A stretch of 64,000 nt of DNA from Microbacterium algeriense (GCF_008868005.1 NZ_WAAO01000002.1:310001-374000); one strand, 5' to 3'. Shown: positions 19,300 through 29,415, counted from the stretch's first letter. A program made the numbers and translations. The notes: generated by a model from the sequence alone, not told the origin.

Positions 19300-20367
19300 T
19301 CGGCCGGGCGGCTGCTCCGCCTTGTCCGCGAAGGTCTGGAGCAGGCGCTGGAGGGAGTCGAGGCGCGCGCGTCCGGTCTCGCCCAGCTCGCCCCGCTCCG
19401 CCGCCTCGATGAGGGCGCAGTCCGGGGCGTCCGCGAGGTGTGTGCACCCTCGGGGGCAGTTCTCCGCGATCACCGCGAGCTCCGTGAAGGCGGCGAGGAT
19501 GTTCGCCGGATCGACGTGCCCGAGACCGAAAGAGCGCACACCGGGGGTGTCGATGACCCAGCCGGTCCCGGCGGCGCCCTGGTAGCGCAGGGAGACCGTG
19601 GACGACGACGTGTGGCGGCCGCGACCGGTCACCTGGTTCACATGGCCGGTCGCCCGCCCCGCGCTCGGCACGAGGGCGTTGACGAGCGTGGACTTGCCCA
19701 CGCCGGAGTGTCCGACGAAGACCGTGGAGTGGCCGACCAGCGCCTCGCCGATCTCGTCGACCGGCATCTCGTCCTGAGCGCTCGTGAACACCCGCAGGTC
19801 GAGCCCGTCGAAGTGCGTGAGGAACTCGGTCGGGTCTGCGATGTCCGTCTTCGTGACGACCAGCAGCGGCCGGATGCCCGCGTCGAGCGCTGCGACCAGG
19901 TAGCGGTCCACCAGTCGTGCGCGCGGCTCCGGGTCGGCGGCGGCGACCACGACGAGCATCTGGTCGGCGTTCGCGACGATGACGCGCTCGACCTGGTCGG
20001 TGTCGTCCGCGCTGCGGCGGAGGAGGGAGGTGCGCTCGACGATGCCGACGATGCGCGCGAGCGTGCCCTCGTCGCCCGAGGTGTCTCCGACGACGCGCGC
20101 CTGATCCCCCGTCACGATCGGGGTGCGTCGCAGCTCGCGAGCCCTGGTCGTCGTGATCGTGCGCTCCTGGTCCGTGTCCTCGCCGAGCAGCACCGTGTAG
20201 CGGCCGCGGTCGACCCCGAGCACGCGTCCGATCTCGGCGTCCTCGTGCGCGGGTCGGCGCTTCGTGCGCGGCCGGTTCGCCTTGGGGTTGGGGCGGGTGC
20301 GGATGCTGCTCTCGTCGAAGTCCTCGAAATCGTCGTCGAGGTCGTCGGTGTCGTCCAGCCAGCTCAT
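19297..20367 (-). CDS. rsgA: Ribosome small-subunit GTPase RsgA
   Basis: Circularly permuted GTPase of 356 residues that helps mature the 30S subunit. An acidic N-terminus (DDTDDLDDDFEDFDE) precedes an OB fold. The motif order is G4 VVTKTD, then G1 GHSGVGKST, then G3 DTPGVRSFG. The zinc-binding end has ENCPRGCTHLADAPDCAL. The length and order are normal. It starts three bases after the aroA stop, so it is probably co-transcribed with aroA. Confidence 0.95.
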   Translation of the reverse strand: MSWLDDTDDLDDDFEDFDESSIRTRPNPKANRPRTKRRPAHEDAEIGRVLGVDRGRYTVLLGEDTDQERTITTTRARELRRTPIVTGDQARVVGDTSGDEGTLARIVGIVERTSLLRRSADDTDQVERVIVANADQMLVVVAAADPEPRARLVDRYLVAALDAGIRPLLVVTKTDIADPTEFLTHFDGLDLRVFTSAQDEMPVDEIGEALVGHSTVFVGHSGVGKSTLVNALVPSAGRATGHVNQVTGRGRHTSSSTVSLRYQGAAGTGWVIDTPGVRSFGLGHVDPANILAAFTELAVIAENCPRGCTHLADAPDCALIEAAERGELGETGRARLDSLQRLLQTFADKAEQPPGR

Positions 20368-20370
20368 CCG

Positions 20371-21687
20371 TCAGCCTCGCAGCATCCGCTCCCAGAGCAT
20401 CGTGAACTCCGGGAGGGTCTTCGCGGTGGTGCCGATGTCGTCGATCTCGACGCCGGGGACGCGCAGGCCGATGAGCGCGCCGGTCGTGGCCATCCGGTGG
20501 TCGTGATGCGCCGCCCAGGTGCCGCCGCGCAGCGGGCGCGGGATGACGCGGAGTCCGTCGGGGAGCTCCTCCGCCTCGCCGCCGAGCGCGCGGATGTTGC
20601 GGATGAGCGCCGCGATCCGGTCGGTCTCGTGCAGGCGGATGTGTCCGATCCCGCGGAACGTCGTCGGCGACTCGGCGAAGGCGGCGAGGCCGACCAGGGT
20701 CGGCGTGAGCTCGCTGGCTGCGGACAGGTCGAGGTCGAGCCCCCGGATGGCGGAACCGGCGCGGACCGTGAGGGTGCCGCCGTGGCGGCCGACGTGCGCG
20801 CCGGCGGCCTGCAGGAGGTCCGGCAGGAGGGCGCCGGGCTGCGTGGAGTGCGCGGGCCACCCCGTGATGGACACGGAGCCGCCCGTGACGAGCGCGGCCG
20901 CGAGGAACGGGGCGGCGTTGGAGAGATCGGGCTCGATGGCGATCTCCTTCGCCCGCGGCACGCCCGCCTCGACCAGCCACTCGCCGACCGCCGGACGTTC
21001 GATGCGGATGCCGCGTCGGCTCAGCGCCTCGATGGTCATGTCGATGTGGGGGAGGCTCGGCAGGTGCTCTCCGGTGTGGACCAGGTGCAGTCCGACATCG
21101 AACCGCGGAGCGGCGAGCAGGAGGCCCGAGACGAACTGGCTGGACGCGGACGCGTCGATCTCGACGCGACCGCCGCGGATCCGACCGTGACCGCGGATCG
21201 TGAACGGGAGCGCCCAGGTGCCTTCGTCGTCGATGTCGACGCCCAGGTCGCGCAGCGCGCTGATCAGGCCGCCCATCGGACGGTGCAGGGCCGTCTCGTG
21301 CGCGGTGAGGTGCACGTCGTGCTCGGCGAGGCCGGCGAGCGGGGCGATGAAGCGCATCACGGTGCCGGCCTGTCCGCAGTCGACGGTCGTGCCGCCGTGC
21401 AGCTTCGCCGGCGTGATCACGAGGTCGGGCCCGAACTCGTTGCCCGCGTCCACCTCCTGGATGCCGACGCCGAGGGCGCGGAGGGCGTCGACCATGCGGG
21501 CGGAGTCGTCGGAGTGCAGCGGGGCGATCAGTCGACCGGGACCGTCGGCGATCGCGGCGATGATCAGTTCGCGGTTCGTCAGCGACTTCGAGCCGGGGAT
21601 CGTGAGCTCCGCGTGCAGGGGCTCGTCGATCGTGGGCGCGGAGTAGGCGCCCTGCACTCGGGTGGGGGAATACCTGTCAGCGCTCAT
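20371..21687 (-). CDS. aroA: EPSP synthase AroA
   Basis: 3-phosphoshikimate 1-carboxyvinyltransferase of 438 residues, the sixth step of the shikimate pathway. Diagnostic blocks are [13 protein letters not shown] (substrate and PEP contacts), [47 protein letters not shown], and the C-terminal [10 protein letters not shown] and [13 protein letters not shown]. The start lies within the SigR-type promoter of the divergent sigR, so expression of the two may interact. rsgA follows in the same transcript. Confidence 0.96.
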   Translation of the reverse strand: MSADRYSPTRVQGAYSAPTIDEPLHAELTIPGSKSLTNRELIIAAIADGPGRLIAPLHSDDSARMVDALRALGVGIQEVDAGNEFGPDLVITPAKLHGGTTVDCGQAGTVMRFIAPLAGLAEHDVHLTAHETALHRPMGGLISALRDLGVDIDDEGTWALPFTIRGHGRIRGGRVEIDASASSQFVSGLLLAAPRFDVGLHLVHTGEHLPSLPHIDMTIEALSRRGIRIERPAVGEWLVEAGVPRAKEIAIEPDLSNAAPFLAAALVTGGSVSITGWPAHSTQPGALLPDLLQAAGAHVGRHGGTLTVRAGSAIRGLDLDLSAASELTPTLVGLAAFAESPTTFRGIGHIRLHETDRIAALIRNIRALGGEAEELPDGLRVIPRPLRGGTWAAHHDHRMATTGALIGLRVPGVEIDDIGTTAKTLPEFTMLWERMLRG

Positions 21688-21692
21688 CGGTT
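21666..21692 (+). promoter_or_regulatory. SigR/SigH-type autoregulatory promoter of sigR
   Basis: GGGAAT and GTT separated by exactly 18 bases match the known GGAAT-N18/19-GTT consensus of actinobacterial thiol-stress sigma factors. The element lies about 65 bases ahead of the sigR ATG, inside the start of aroA on the opposite strand. Confidence 0.7.
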
Positions 21693-21757
21693 CTCACCTT
21701 AGTAAACGCACGGAGCTTCGTCGCGAAAGACGAGGCTTCCGACCAGAAGGAGAGCGA

Positions 21758-22420
21758 ATGACGGCGACGCTGGAGCGCGAGGTGATCGACCTCAGCGGCC
21801 TAGACTGGCCGGTGATGGATGACACCGCAACCGCAGACACCGTCGGCGACCCTCGGCGCGAGTTCGAGGAGCAGGCGCTCCCCTTCATGGACCAGCTCTA
21901 CGCGGCGGCCATGCGCATGACGCGCAATCCGGCCGACGCCGCCGATCTCGTCCAGGAGACGTTCGTCAAGGCGTACGGCTCGTGGTCCACGTTCTCGCAG
22001 GGGACCAACCTGAAGGCGTGGCTCTACCGGATCCTGACGAACACCTACATCAACATCTACCGCAAGCGGCAGCGCGAGCCGTTCCAGGGCACGATCGACG
22101 AGCTCGAGGACTGGCAGCTGGGCGGGGCGGAGTCGACGACCGCGTCGCACAGCCGTTCGGCCGAGGCGGAGGCGATCGACCGCATGCCGGCGTCGGTGGT
22201 CAAGGATGCGCTGCAGGCCGTTCCCGAGGACTTCCGTCTGGCCGTGTACCTCGCCGATGTCGAGGGCTTCGCGTACCAGGAGATCGCCGACATCATGAAG
22301 ACCCCCATCGGCACCGTGATGAGCCGTCTGCACCGTGGCAGGCGCATGCTGCGGGAGCTGTTGGCAGAGTACGCCGCTGAGCGGGGCATCGCCGCGGCTG
22401 ACACGAGGAGCAAGAAATGA
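21758..22420 (+). CDS. sigR: ECF sigma factor SigR/SigH
   Basis: Group IV sigma factor of 220 residues. Region 2 ([33 protein letters not shown]) and region 4 ([37 protein letters not shown]) are of the SigR/SigH type controlling the thioredoxin/mycothiol response to oxidative and heat stress. The ATG is chosen for the strong AGAAGGAGAG ribosome-binding site; a later ATG (MDDTATADT) gives a shorter form. Streptomyces SigR is known to have a longer unstable isoform, so an alternative start is worth noting. The stop overlaps rsrA as ATGA. Confidence 0.94.
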   Translation: MTATLEREVIDLSGLDWPVMDDTATADTVGDPRREFEEQALPFMDQLYAAAMRMTRNPADAADLVQETFVKAYGSWSTFSQGTNLKAWLYRILTNTYINIYRKRQREPFQGTIDELEDWQLGGAESTTASHSRSAEAEAIDRMPASVVKDALQAVPEDFRLAVYLADVEGFAYQEIADIMKTPIGTVMSRLHRGRRMLRELLAEYAAERGIAAADTRSKK

Positions 22421-22662
22421 GCGACTGCGGCTGCGACAAGGCCCGTCAGGATCTGGAGGAGTACCTCCGCAACGAGGTGTGCAAGACCGAGCACACCGAG
22501 ATCCGCGAGCACCTGGAGAACTGCCCGTCCTGCCGGGACGAGGCTCTCGTCGCCACCACGCTGACCGAGGTGATCGCCCGCGCGTGCAAGGAGACGGCTC
22601 CCGAAGAGCTGCGCGATCAGGTGTTCGCCCGCCTCCGCGAGGTCCAGGCCGCCCAGCACTGA
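22417..22662 (+). CDS. rsrA: Zinc-binding anti-sigma factor RsrA
   Basis: Anti-sigma factor of 81 residues. The ZAS motif is HLENCPSC (H-x3-C-x2-C), with further N-terminal cysteines (MSDCGC) and [16 protein letters not shown]. In the reduced state it binds SigR with zinc; oxidation forms a disulfide and frees the sigma factor. Start overlap with sigR ensures coupled synthesis. Confidence 0.94.
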   Translation: MSDCGCDKARQDLEEYLRNEVCKTEHTEIREHLENCPSCRDEALVATTLTEVIARACKETAPEELRDQVFARLREVQAAQH

Positions 22663-22699
22663 CCCCCGGCGTGCGCCGGAGGGTGTCCGTGGACGACCG

Positions 22700-22711
22700 T
22701 AGGCTGTCCTC
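22700..22711 (+). promoter_or_regulatory. Leaderless -10 of Eis-type gene
   Basis: TAGGCT, six bases, ATG; no Shine-Dalgarno. Confidence 0.65.
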
Positions 22712-24016
22712 ATGGCCCTCATCGATGCACGCGGGATCCCCGCCGACCAGACCTCCGTCGACCGGCTCGCCGCGGAGGGGCTCGACTATCGCGTCGTCGA
22801 TACCGAGGACTCCGCTCGACTGACCGCCTTCCAGCGGGCGATGGCGAGAGGGTTCCTGGGTGGCGACCCGACTGAGGCGGTGCTCGCCGAAGGAGCTCCC
22901 ACCGTGCGGAGCCGCCGGGGAATCGGCGTGTACGAACGCGGTGCGGACAGCGGTGCGCTCCCGGTGGCGACGATCGACTCCTGGGTGACGCCGCTGACGA
23001 TCCCCGGTGGCGAGATCGACATGTGGGCGATCAGCGGCGTGACGGTCGCCGGCACCCACCGACGGCGCGGCATCGCTCGTTCCCTGCTCGAGGGAGAGCT
23101 CCGTGCCGCCGCCGACAGCGGGGTCGCGGTCGCCGGTCTCACCGTCTCCGAGGCGACCATCTACGGCCGTTACGGGTTCGGGGCCGCGGTGCCTGTCTCG
23201 CACTTCACCGTCGATGTCCGGCGCGCGGGATGGGCGGGACCCGTGCCCCCGGGGCGGGTGGAGTACGTCGAGCGCGAGCGGCTCGCGGAAGAGCTGAGCG
23301 CCGTGCATGAGCGCGCCCGGACGACCCGTGCAGGACAGGTTCCGGGCTGGGCCGCCCGCTGGGCAGGGCTGGGCGGCCTCGCTTCGAACGAATCCGATCG
23401 CGACAAGGTGCGCGGCGTGCGCTACCTCGACGCGGAGGGAGAGGTCCGGGGTGTCCTGAGCTTCGCGCTCAGCGAGCGGGGCGACTCCTTCCGGTTCTCC
23501 CTGCACGTGCGTCTGCTCGTCGGCGAGACGCCGGAGGCCGTCGCAGCCTTGTGGCGCTTCGCGGTGCAGCACGACCTGGTGGACGAGGTCACGGCGGACC
23601 TGCGTCCGGTCGACGATCCGCTGCCGTGGCTGGTGACCGATCCGCGCGGGGTCGTGCAGGTGGTGCACGACCACGGGTGGCTGCGCATCCTCGACCTCCC
23701 CACCGCGCTCATGGCGCGCCGCTACTCGGCCCCGATCGACACGATCCTGCGCGTCGAGGACGCGCTCGGCTTCACCGCGGGGACATGGCGTCTGCGGGTC
23801 GACGAAGCGGGCGCGGCGACGGTCGAGGCGGGGGAGGAAGGCTCCGAGCCGGACATCACCTTCGACGTGTCCGCGCTCTCGGCGCTGTACGTCGGGGGTG
23901 TGCGGGCCGCCGCCCTCCACGGAGCCAGCCGCATCGACGCGTCTCCGGCGTCCGTGGTCGCCCTCGACCGTGCCTTCGCCGCTTTCCCTGCTCCGTCACT
24001 GGACATCTGGTACTGA
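22712..24016 (+). CDS. Eis-family GNAT N-acetyltransferase
   Basis: Protein of 434 residues with the three-part Eis layout. The first GNAT domain has VTVAGTHRRRGIARSLLEGEL (acetyl-CoA loop near residue 105-125). A second degenerate GNAT region follows, then a C-terminal SCP2-like domain (near 330-434). The chain ends in an aromatic residue (SLDIWY), matching the free C-terminal carboxylate used in Eis catalysis. Mycobacterial Eis acetylates aminoglycosides and protein lysines; here the substrate is unknown. Confidence 0.85.
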   Translation: MALIDARGIPADQTSVDRLAAEGLDYRVVDTEDSARLTAFQRAMARGFLGGDPTEAVLAEGAPTVRSRRGIGVYERGADSGALPVATIDSWVTPLTIPGGEIDMWAISGVTVAGTHRRRGIARSLLEGELRAAADSGVAVAGLTVSEATIYGRYGFGAAVPVSHFTVDVRRAGWAGPVPPGRVEYVERERLAEELSAVHERARTTRAGQVPGWAARWAGLGGLASNESDRDKVRGVRYLDAEGEVRGVLSFALSERGDSFRFSLHVRLLVGETPEAVAALWRFAVQHDLVDEVTADLRPVDDPLPWLVTDPRGVVQVVHDHGWLRILDLPTALMARRYSAPIDTILRVEDALGFTAGTWRLRVDEAGAATVEAGEEGSEPDITFDVSALSALYVGGVRAAALHGASRIDASPASVVALDRAFAAFPAPSLDIWY

Positions 24017-24034
24017 CCTCGGTCCCGACACGAT

Positions 24035-24068
24035 GAAGGGCGCCCCGGCCGAAGCCGGGGCGCCCTTC
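24035..24068. terminator. Bidirectional terminator between eis-like gene and kgd
   Basis: GAAGGGCGCCCCGGC and GCCGGGGCGCCCTTC form a perfect 15-pair stem around a CGAA tetraloop. Confidence 0.88.
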
Positions 24069-24082
24069 GTCGTGGGAGAGGG

Positions 24083-27000
24083 TCAGTCGACCGTGACCGC
24101 CGCGCGGATCAGTGCGGCCTGCTCGGCGGCGTGGACCTTCGAGGATCCGGTCGCCGGCGACGCCGAAGCGGGACGCGACACCGGACGGAACGACCGGTCG
24201 CCCGGGACGTCGGCGAAGGCCAGAGCCAGGAACGGCCAGGCGCCCTGGTTCTCCGGCTCCTCCTGAACCCAGACCAGCTCCGCGTTCGGGTACGAGTCCG
24301 TGATGGCCTTGAGCTCATCGATCGGCGTCGGGTACATCTGCTCGAGGCGGACGAGTGCGACCGCCGGGTTCGGGTTCTTCTCGAGCTCGGCGCGCAGATC
24401 CCAGTGCACCTTGCCGGAGTGCACGAGCACGCGCCGGACGGCGGAGCGGTCGAGACCGCGGTCGTCGTCGATCACCGGCTCGAAGCGGCCCTGGGTGAAG
24501 GCCTCGACGGGGCTCGTCGCACCGCGCAGACGCAGCATCGCCTTCGGTGTGAACACGATGAGCGGCTTGCGCGGGCGGGCGTATGCCTGGCGACGCAGCA
24601 GGTGGAAGTACGACGCCGGCGTGGACGGCCGCGCCACGATCATGTTGTCCTGCGCGCACAGCTGCAGGAAGCGCTCGATACGGGCGGACGAGTGGTCCGG
24701 TCCCTGACCCTCGTATCCGTGGGGGAGGAGCAGGGTGACGCTGGACTGCTGGCCCCACTTCTGCTCGGCCGCGGAGATGTACTCGTCGATGACCGACTGC
24801 GCACCGTTCACGAAGTCGCCGAACTGCGCCTCCCAGAGCACGAGAGCCTCGGGGGCCTCCACGGAGTACCCGTACTCGAAGCCGAGCGCGGCGTACTCGC
24901 TGAGCAGCGAGTCGTACACGAAGAACCGGCCCTGCGCGTCGGAGAGGTTCGACAGCGGCAGCCATTCCTGGCCGTTGGCGCGGTCGTGCAGCGTGGCGTG
25001 CCGCTGCACGAAGGTGCCTCGACGCGCGTCCTGTCCGGCCAGACGCACGGGCGTGCCCTCGACGAGCAGCGACCCGAAGGCGAGCAGCTCGCCGAAGCCC
25101 CAGTCGATGCCGCCGTTGCGGCTCATGTCGAGCCGCTTCTCGAGCAGCTGCTGGATCTTGGGGTGGACCGTGAAGCCCTCCGGCTTGTTGACGAAGGCGT
25201 CGCCGATCAGTCGGATGACCTCGCCGGGGACGCCGGTGACGTCCGGGGCGCCGACCTGCTCCTCGGCGGGCTGCTCCTCCGAGGTCACCGGAACGGCGCC
25301 CGTCTCGGCGGCGTGCGTCTCGGCGAAGGCGATCTCGAGGCGGTTCTGGAAGTCGGCCTTCGCCTCGTCGTATTCCTGCTCGGTGATGTCGCCGCGGCCG
25401 ACGAGGGACTCGGTGTACAGCCGGCGGACGGAGCGCTTGGCCTGGATCAGGTCGGTCATCAGCGGCTGCGTCATCGACGGGTCGTCGCCCTCGTTGTGGC
25501 CACGTCGGCGGTAGCACACGAGGTCGATCACGACGTCGCGGTGGAAGCGCTCGCGGTACTCGAACGCGAGCTGCGCCACGTGGATGACGGCTTCGGGGTC
25601 GTCGCCGTTCACGTGGAACACCGGGGCCTGGATCGTCTTGGCGACGTCGGTCGAGTAGATCGAGGTGCGCCCGTCGTTCGGCGTCGTGGTGAAGCCGACC
25701 TGGTTGTTCACGACCACGTGGATCGTGCCGCCGGTGCGGTAGCCGCGCAGCTGCGACATCTGCAGCGTCTCGACGACGACGCCCTGGCCGGCGAAGGCCG
25801 CGTCGCCGTGCACGAGGATCGGCAGCCAGGCGAATGTGCCGATCGGCTTGCGGTCCTGCTTGGCGCGGACGATGCCCTCCAGCACGCCGTCGACCGTCTC
25901 GAGGTGCGAGGGGTTCGCGGCGAGGTACACCGGGAGGGAGGAGCCGTCGTCGGCGACGAAGGTGCCCTCGGTCCCGAGGTGGTACTTCACGTCGCCGGAG
26001 CCGCGCTGGTTGCCCGGCGTCTGCGTGCCCTCGAACTCGCGGAACACCTGTCCGTAGGTCTTGCCGGCGATGTTGGTGAGCACGTTCAGGCGACCGCGGT
26101 GGGCCATGCCGATCGCGGCGCCCTCGAGTCCGGCGGTCGCCGCCCCCTGGAGCACCTCGTCGAGCAGCGGGATCAGCGATTCGCCGCCCTCGAGGGAGAA
26201 GCGCTTCTGGCCGACGAACTTGGTCTGCAGGAAGGTCTCGAACGCCTCGGCCTCGTTGAGCTTGCGCAGCACGCGCAGCTGCTCGTCGTGGCCGGGCTTC
26301 TGGTACTTGACCTCGACCTTCTCCTGGAACCAGCGGCGCTGCTCCGGGTCCTGGATGTGCATGTACTCGATGCCGAGCGTGCGGCAGTACGAGTCACGCA
26401 GCACCCCGAGGATGTCGCGGAGCTTGGCGACGCGGCGTCCGCCGAAACCGCCGGTGACGAACTCGCGGTCCAGATCCCAGAAGGTGAGCCCGTGGCTCTC
26501 GATCTCCAGGTCCGGGTGCGAGCGCTGCCGGTACTCGAGCGGGTCGATGTCGGCCATCAGGTGTCCGCGCACGCGGAAGGAGTTGATGAGCTCCTGGACG
26601 CGGGACTGCTTGTCCACGCGCTCGGCGAGGTCCACGGCGATGTCGGGGTTCCAGCGGATCGGCGCGTACGGGATGCGGAGCGCAGCGAAGATGTCGTCGT
26701 AGAAGCCGCGCTGGCCGATGAGCAGCTCGTGCACCTTCTTCAGGAACTCGCCGGAGCCGGCGCCCTGGATGACACGGTGGTCGTAGGTGCTGGTGAGGGT
26801 GATCGTCTTGCCGATCGCGAGCTCGTTGAGCGTCTTCTCGCTCGCGCCCTGGAACTCGGCGGGATACTCGAGGGCGCCGGCGCCGATGATGCAGCCCTGG
26901 CCCTTCATGAGACGGGGCACCGAGTGCACGGTGCCGATCCCGCCCGGGTTGGTCAGCGAGACGGTGGTGCCCTGGAAGTCGGCGGCCGTGAGCTTGTTGC

Positions 27001-27766
27001 CCCGCGCGCGGGTGACCAGGTCCTCGTACGCGGAGAGGTACTCGGTGAAGGTCATCGTGTCGGCGCGCTTGATGCTGGGCACCATGAGGGCGCGGGTGCC
27101 GTCCGGCTTGGGGAGGTCGATCGCGATGCCGAGGTTCACGTGCGCCGGCGCCACGACGGACGGCTTGCCGTCGATCTCTGCGTAGAAGACGTTCTGGCTG
27201 CGGAACTCGTCGAGGGTGCGGATGAGCGCCCAGCCGATGAGGTGGGTGAAGCTGACCTTGCCGCCGCGGGTGCGGGCCATGTGGTTGTTGATGACGATGC
27301 GGTTGTCGATCATCAGCTTCGCCGGGACCGTGCGCACACTGGTCGCGGTCGGGACGGTCAGGGACTCGTCCATGTTCGCTGCGAGGGTCTTCGGCAGGCC
27401 GCGCAGGGGAGTGACCTTGTCCTCCTCGGCGGGCTCCGGTGCTTCCTTCGCCTCGGGCTTCGGCGCCGGCTTGGGCGCCTGGGCCGGGATCGGAGCGGAC
27501 GCCGCGGGCTTCGCCGTCGTGCGAGCCACCGGCTGCGAGCCGATCACGGGGATGGGGGCGGTCACCGGGTGCGCCGGCTGCTCACCCGTGGAGGGGGCGC
27601 CTGATCCTGAAGCGGAGACCTCCGAGTGGTACTTCTCGAGGATCGGCCACCACTCCTTGTCGACCGAGTCGCGGTTCACCTTGAACTGCTCGTAGAGCTC
27701 TTCGACGAGCCAGGAATTGGCTCCGAACCCCCCGTCGCCGCCGACGCCGGTCACCTGGTTCGACAC
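24083..27766 (-). CDS. kgd: Multifunctional 2-oxoglutarate decarboxylase/dehydrogenase Kgd
   Basis: Protein of 1227 residues fusing an E2-like succinyltransferase domain to a thiamine-dependent E1 domain, the actinobacterial form (Kgd/SucA/OdhA). The N-terminus (ANSWLVEELYEQFKVNRDSVDKEWW) is the E1-type lead segment, followed by an Ala/Pro linker. The acyltransferase domain has the active-site motif YDHRVIQGAGSGEFL near residue 327. The E1 part has GMAHRGRLNVLTNI, ANPSHLETVDGV and GHNEGDDPSMTQPLM. There is no lipoyl domain; partners supply it. It works in the TCA cycle. The GTG start is placed at the end of the open frame and gives the expected N-terminus. Confidence 0.96.
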   Translation of the reverse strand: MSNQVTGVGGDGGFGANSWLVEELYEQFKVNRDSVDKEWWPILEKYHSEVSASGSGAPSTGEQPAHPVTAPIPVIGSQPVARTTAKPAASAPIPAQAPKPAPKPEAKEAPEPAEEDKVTPLRGLPKTLAANMDESLTVPTATSVRTVPAKLMIDNRIVINNHMARTRGGKVSFTHLIGWALIRTLDEFRSQNVFYAEIDGKPSVVAPAHVNLGIAIDLPKPDGTRALMVPSIKRADTMTFTEYLSAYEDLVTRARGNKLTAADFQGTTVSLTNPGGIGTVHSVPRLMKGQGCIIGAGALEYPAEFQGASEKTLNELAIGKTITLTSTYDHRVIQGAGSGEFLKKVHELLIGQRGFYDDIFAALRIPYAPIRWNPDIAVDLAERVDKQSRVQELINSFRVRGHLMADIDPLEYRQRSHPDLEIESHGLTFWDLDREFVTGGFGGRRVAKLRDILGVLRDSYCRTLGIEYMHIQDPEQRRWFQEKVEVKYQKPGHDEQLRVLRKLNEAEAFETFLQTKFVGQKRFSLEGGESLIPLLDEVLQGAATAGLEGAAIGMAHRGRLNVLTNIAGKTYGQVFREFEGTQTPGNQRGSGDVKYHLGTEGTFVADDGSSLPVYLAANPSHLETVDGVLEGIVRAKQDRKPIGTFAWLPILVHGDAAFAGQGVVVETLQMSQLRGYRTGGTIHVVVNNQVGFTTTPNDGRTSIYSTDVAKTIQAPVFHVNGDDPEAVIHVAQLAFEYRERFHRDVVIDLVCYRRRGHNEGDDPSMTQPLMTDLIQAKRSVRRLYTESLVGRGDITEQEYDEAKADFQNRLEIAFAETHAAETGAVPVTSEEQPAEEQVGAPDVTGVPGEVIRLIGDAFVNKPEGFTVHPKIQQLLEKRLDMSRNGGIDWGFGELLAFGSLLVEGTPVRLAGQDARRGTFVQRHATLHDRANGQEWLPLSNLSDAQGRFFVYDSLLSEYAALGFEYGYSVEAPEALVLWEAQFGDFVNGAQSVIDEYISAAEQKWGQQSSVTLLLPHGYEGQGPDHSSARIERFLQLCAQDNMIVARPSTPASYFHLLRRQAYARPRKPLIVFTPKAMLRLRGATSPVEAFTQGRFEPVIDDDRGLDRSAVRRVLVHSGKVHWDLRAELEKNPNPAVALVRLEQMYPTPIDELKAITDSYPNAELVWVQEEPENQGAWPFLALAFADVPGDRSFRPVSRPASASPATGSSKVHAAEQAALIRAAVTVD

Positions 27767-27914
27767 GCTCTATCGCCCTCTTTCATCGCTGAAGCTCTCT
27801 GATGCGGCCGTCGACGCAGGATGCGTTCGGGTCCGCACGCTCTCGACCACCAAGCCTAACGTGTTTCCCGGAGGGAATCGTCGAAGCCGTGCGCCCGCCC
27901 GCGCGTGTTCTGAG

Positions 27915-27926
27915 TACCGTGGAGAC
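27915..27926 (+). promoter_or_regulatory. Leaderless -10 of guaB1
   Basis: TACCGT-GGAGAC-ATG; the six-base spacer also contains GGAG. Confidence 0.5.
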
Positions 27927-29381
27927 ATGGAGTTCTCTGGAGCGCAGCCGACCGTCGATCTGACCTACTCTGACGTGTTCCTGGTGCCGCGGCGCTCAGG
28001 CGTCACCAGCCGTCTCCAGGTGGACCTCGCGCCGCTCGACGGCACCCCGGCCACCCTTCCGCTGGTCGCCGCCAACATGAACTCGGTCACCGGGCCCCGC
28101 ATCGCCGCGGTGCTGGCCCGGCGCGGCGCGCTCGGCGTGCTGCCCCAGGACCTGCCGCTGCAGGACCTCGACTCCGCGATCCGCGAGGTGAAGGCGCAGC
28201 CGGTGCTGTGGGACACCCCGCTGGTCCTCCCGCCGGAGGCCTCGGTCGCCGACGCGCTGCGCCTGCTGCCCGCGGCGCCGGGGCACGGGATCGTGGTCGC
28301 CCAGGGCTCCGCGCCGTTCGACGTGGACCGCATCGTCGGCGTCCTGCCCGCGACGCGCCTCGCGACCGCTCTGCCCGACGCGCAGCTCGGCGACCTCGTG
28401 CACCGCGGCACGCCGTCCATCGACGCGGACGACATCGGTTCGGAGCGCCACGCGTTCGACGTCATCACCGACGCGGACGTCGAGATGGTGACGGTCGTGC
28501 ACCATGGTCACCTCGTCGGCACCCTCAGCGCCCGCAGCGCCCTCCGGTCCACGCTCTACGCGCCGGCGGTGGATGCCGATGGTCGCCTCGCGGTCGCGGC
28601 GGCCGTCGGCATCAACGGCGATGTCGCCGCGAAGGCCAAGGCGCTGGCGGCAGCCGGTGTCGACGTCCTGGTCGTCGACACCGCGCACGGCCACCAGGAG
28701 GGCATGCTGCGGGCACTGCGCGCTGTCGCCGATCTCGACCTGGGTCTGCCGATCGTGGCGGGCAACATCGTCACCGCCGACGGCGTCGTCGACCTCGTCG
28801 ACGCCGGCGCCACGATCCTGAAGGTCGGGGTGGGACCCGGTGCGATGTGCACGACCCGCATGATGACCGCGGTCGGTCGGCCGCAGTTCTCCGCCGTGCT
28901 CGAGACCGCCCAGGCCGCCCGAGAGGTCGGCGCGCATGTCTGGGCCGACGGCGGCGTGCGGTACCCCCGCGATGTGGCGCTCGCCCTCGCCGCGGGTGCG
29001 GCGTCCGTCATGGTCGGCTCGTGGTTCGCCGGGACGATCGAGGCGCCGGGCGAACTGCAGCGCGATGCCGAGGGGCGGCTGTTCAAGGAGTCCTGGGGAA
29101 TGGCGTCGACCAAGGCCGTGCAGGCGCGCTTCGGGCGGCTGGACCCGTACGAGCGCGCGCGCAAGGAGCTCTTCGCCGAGGGCATCTCCTCGTCCAAGAT
29201 CTACCTCGACCCCCTGCGGCCGGGCGTCGAGGACCTGCTGGACATGATCACCTCGGGCGTGCGCTCCTCCTTCACCTACGCCGGCGCGTCCTCCGTGCCG
29301 GAGTTCCACGATCGAGCACTGGTCGGTCTGCAGTCGGCGGCCGGATACGAGGAGGGCAAGGCGCTGCCGGTCAGCTGGTGA
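27927..29381 (+). CDS. guaB1: GuaB1-family IMP dehydrogenase/GMP reductase
   Basis: Protein of 484 residues, TIM-barrel with an inserted CBS-type region (about 95-220). Visible are the N-terminal LTYSDVFLVPRRSG, VLVVDTAHGHQEGML, the catalytic-loop cysteine near residue 308 in VGVGPGAMCTTRMM, and VWADGGVRYPRDVALALAAGA. GuaB1 proteins of actinobacteria act as GMP reductases in purine salvage rather than as the main IMP dehydrogenase. The two CNNM genes downstream keep the order I recall for M. tuberculosis Rv1843c-Rv1841c. Confidence 0.92.
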   Translation: MEFSGAQPTVDLTYSDVFLVPRRSGVTSRLQVDLAPLDGTPATLPLVAANMNSVTGPRIAAVLARRGALGVLPQDLPLQDLDSAIREVKAQPVLWDTPLVLPPEASVADALRLLPAAPGHGIVVAQGSAPFDVDRIVGVLPATRLATALPDAQLGDLVHRGTPSIDADDIGSERHAFDVITDADVEMVTVVHHGHLVGTLSARSALRSTLYAPAVDADGRLAVAAAVGINGDVAAKAKALAAAGVDVLVVDTAHGHQEGMLRALRAVADLDLGLPIVAGNIVTADGVVDLVDAGATILKVGVGPGAMCTTRMMTAVGRPQFSAVLETAQAAREVGAHVWADGGVRYPRDVALALAAGAASVMVGSWFAGTIEAPGELQRDAEGRLFKESWGMASTKAVQARFGRLDPYERARKELFAEGISSSKIYLDPLRPGVEDLLDMITSGVRSSFTYAGASSVPEFHDRALVGLQSAAGYEEGKALPVSW

Positions 29382-29409
29382 TCGCGAGCGCAGACCCAGC
29401 CGCGTTCTG

Positions 29410-29415
29410 TACAAT
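29410..29415 (+). promoter_or_regulatory. -10 element of CNNM operon
   Basis: TACAAT lies between guaB1 and the leader ORF, giving a predicted start near 29421-29423, just before the ATG of the leader ORF. Confidence 0.6.

Noticed and set aside
24131..27604. An 1157-codon open frame antisense to kgd
   Set aside because: It is the shadow of a high-GC gene: its residues are dominated by Val/Leu/Glu/Arg/Gly from the complementary codon bias, with no domain recognised, while kgd on the other strand is a perfect family match.
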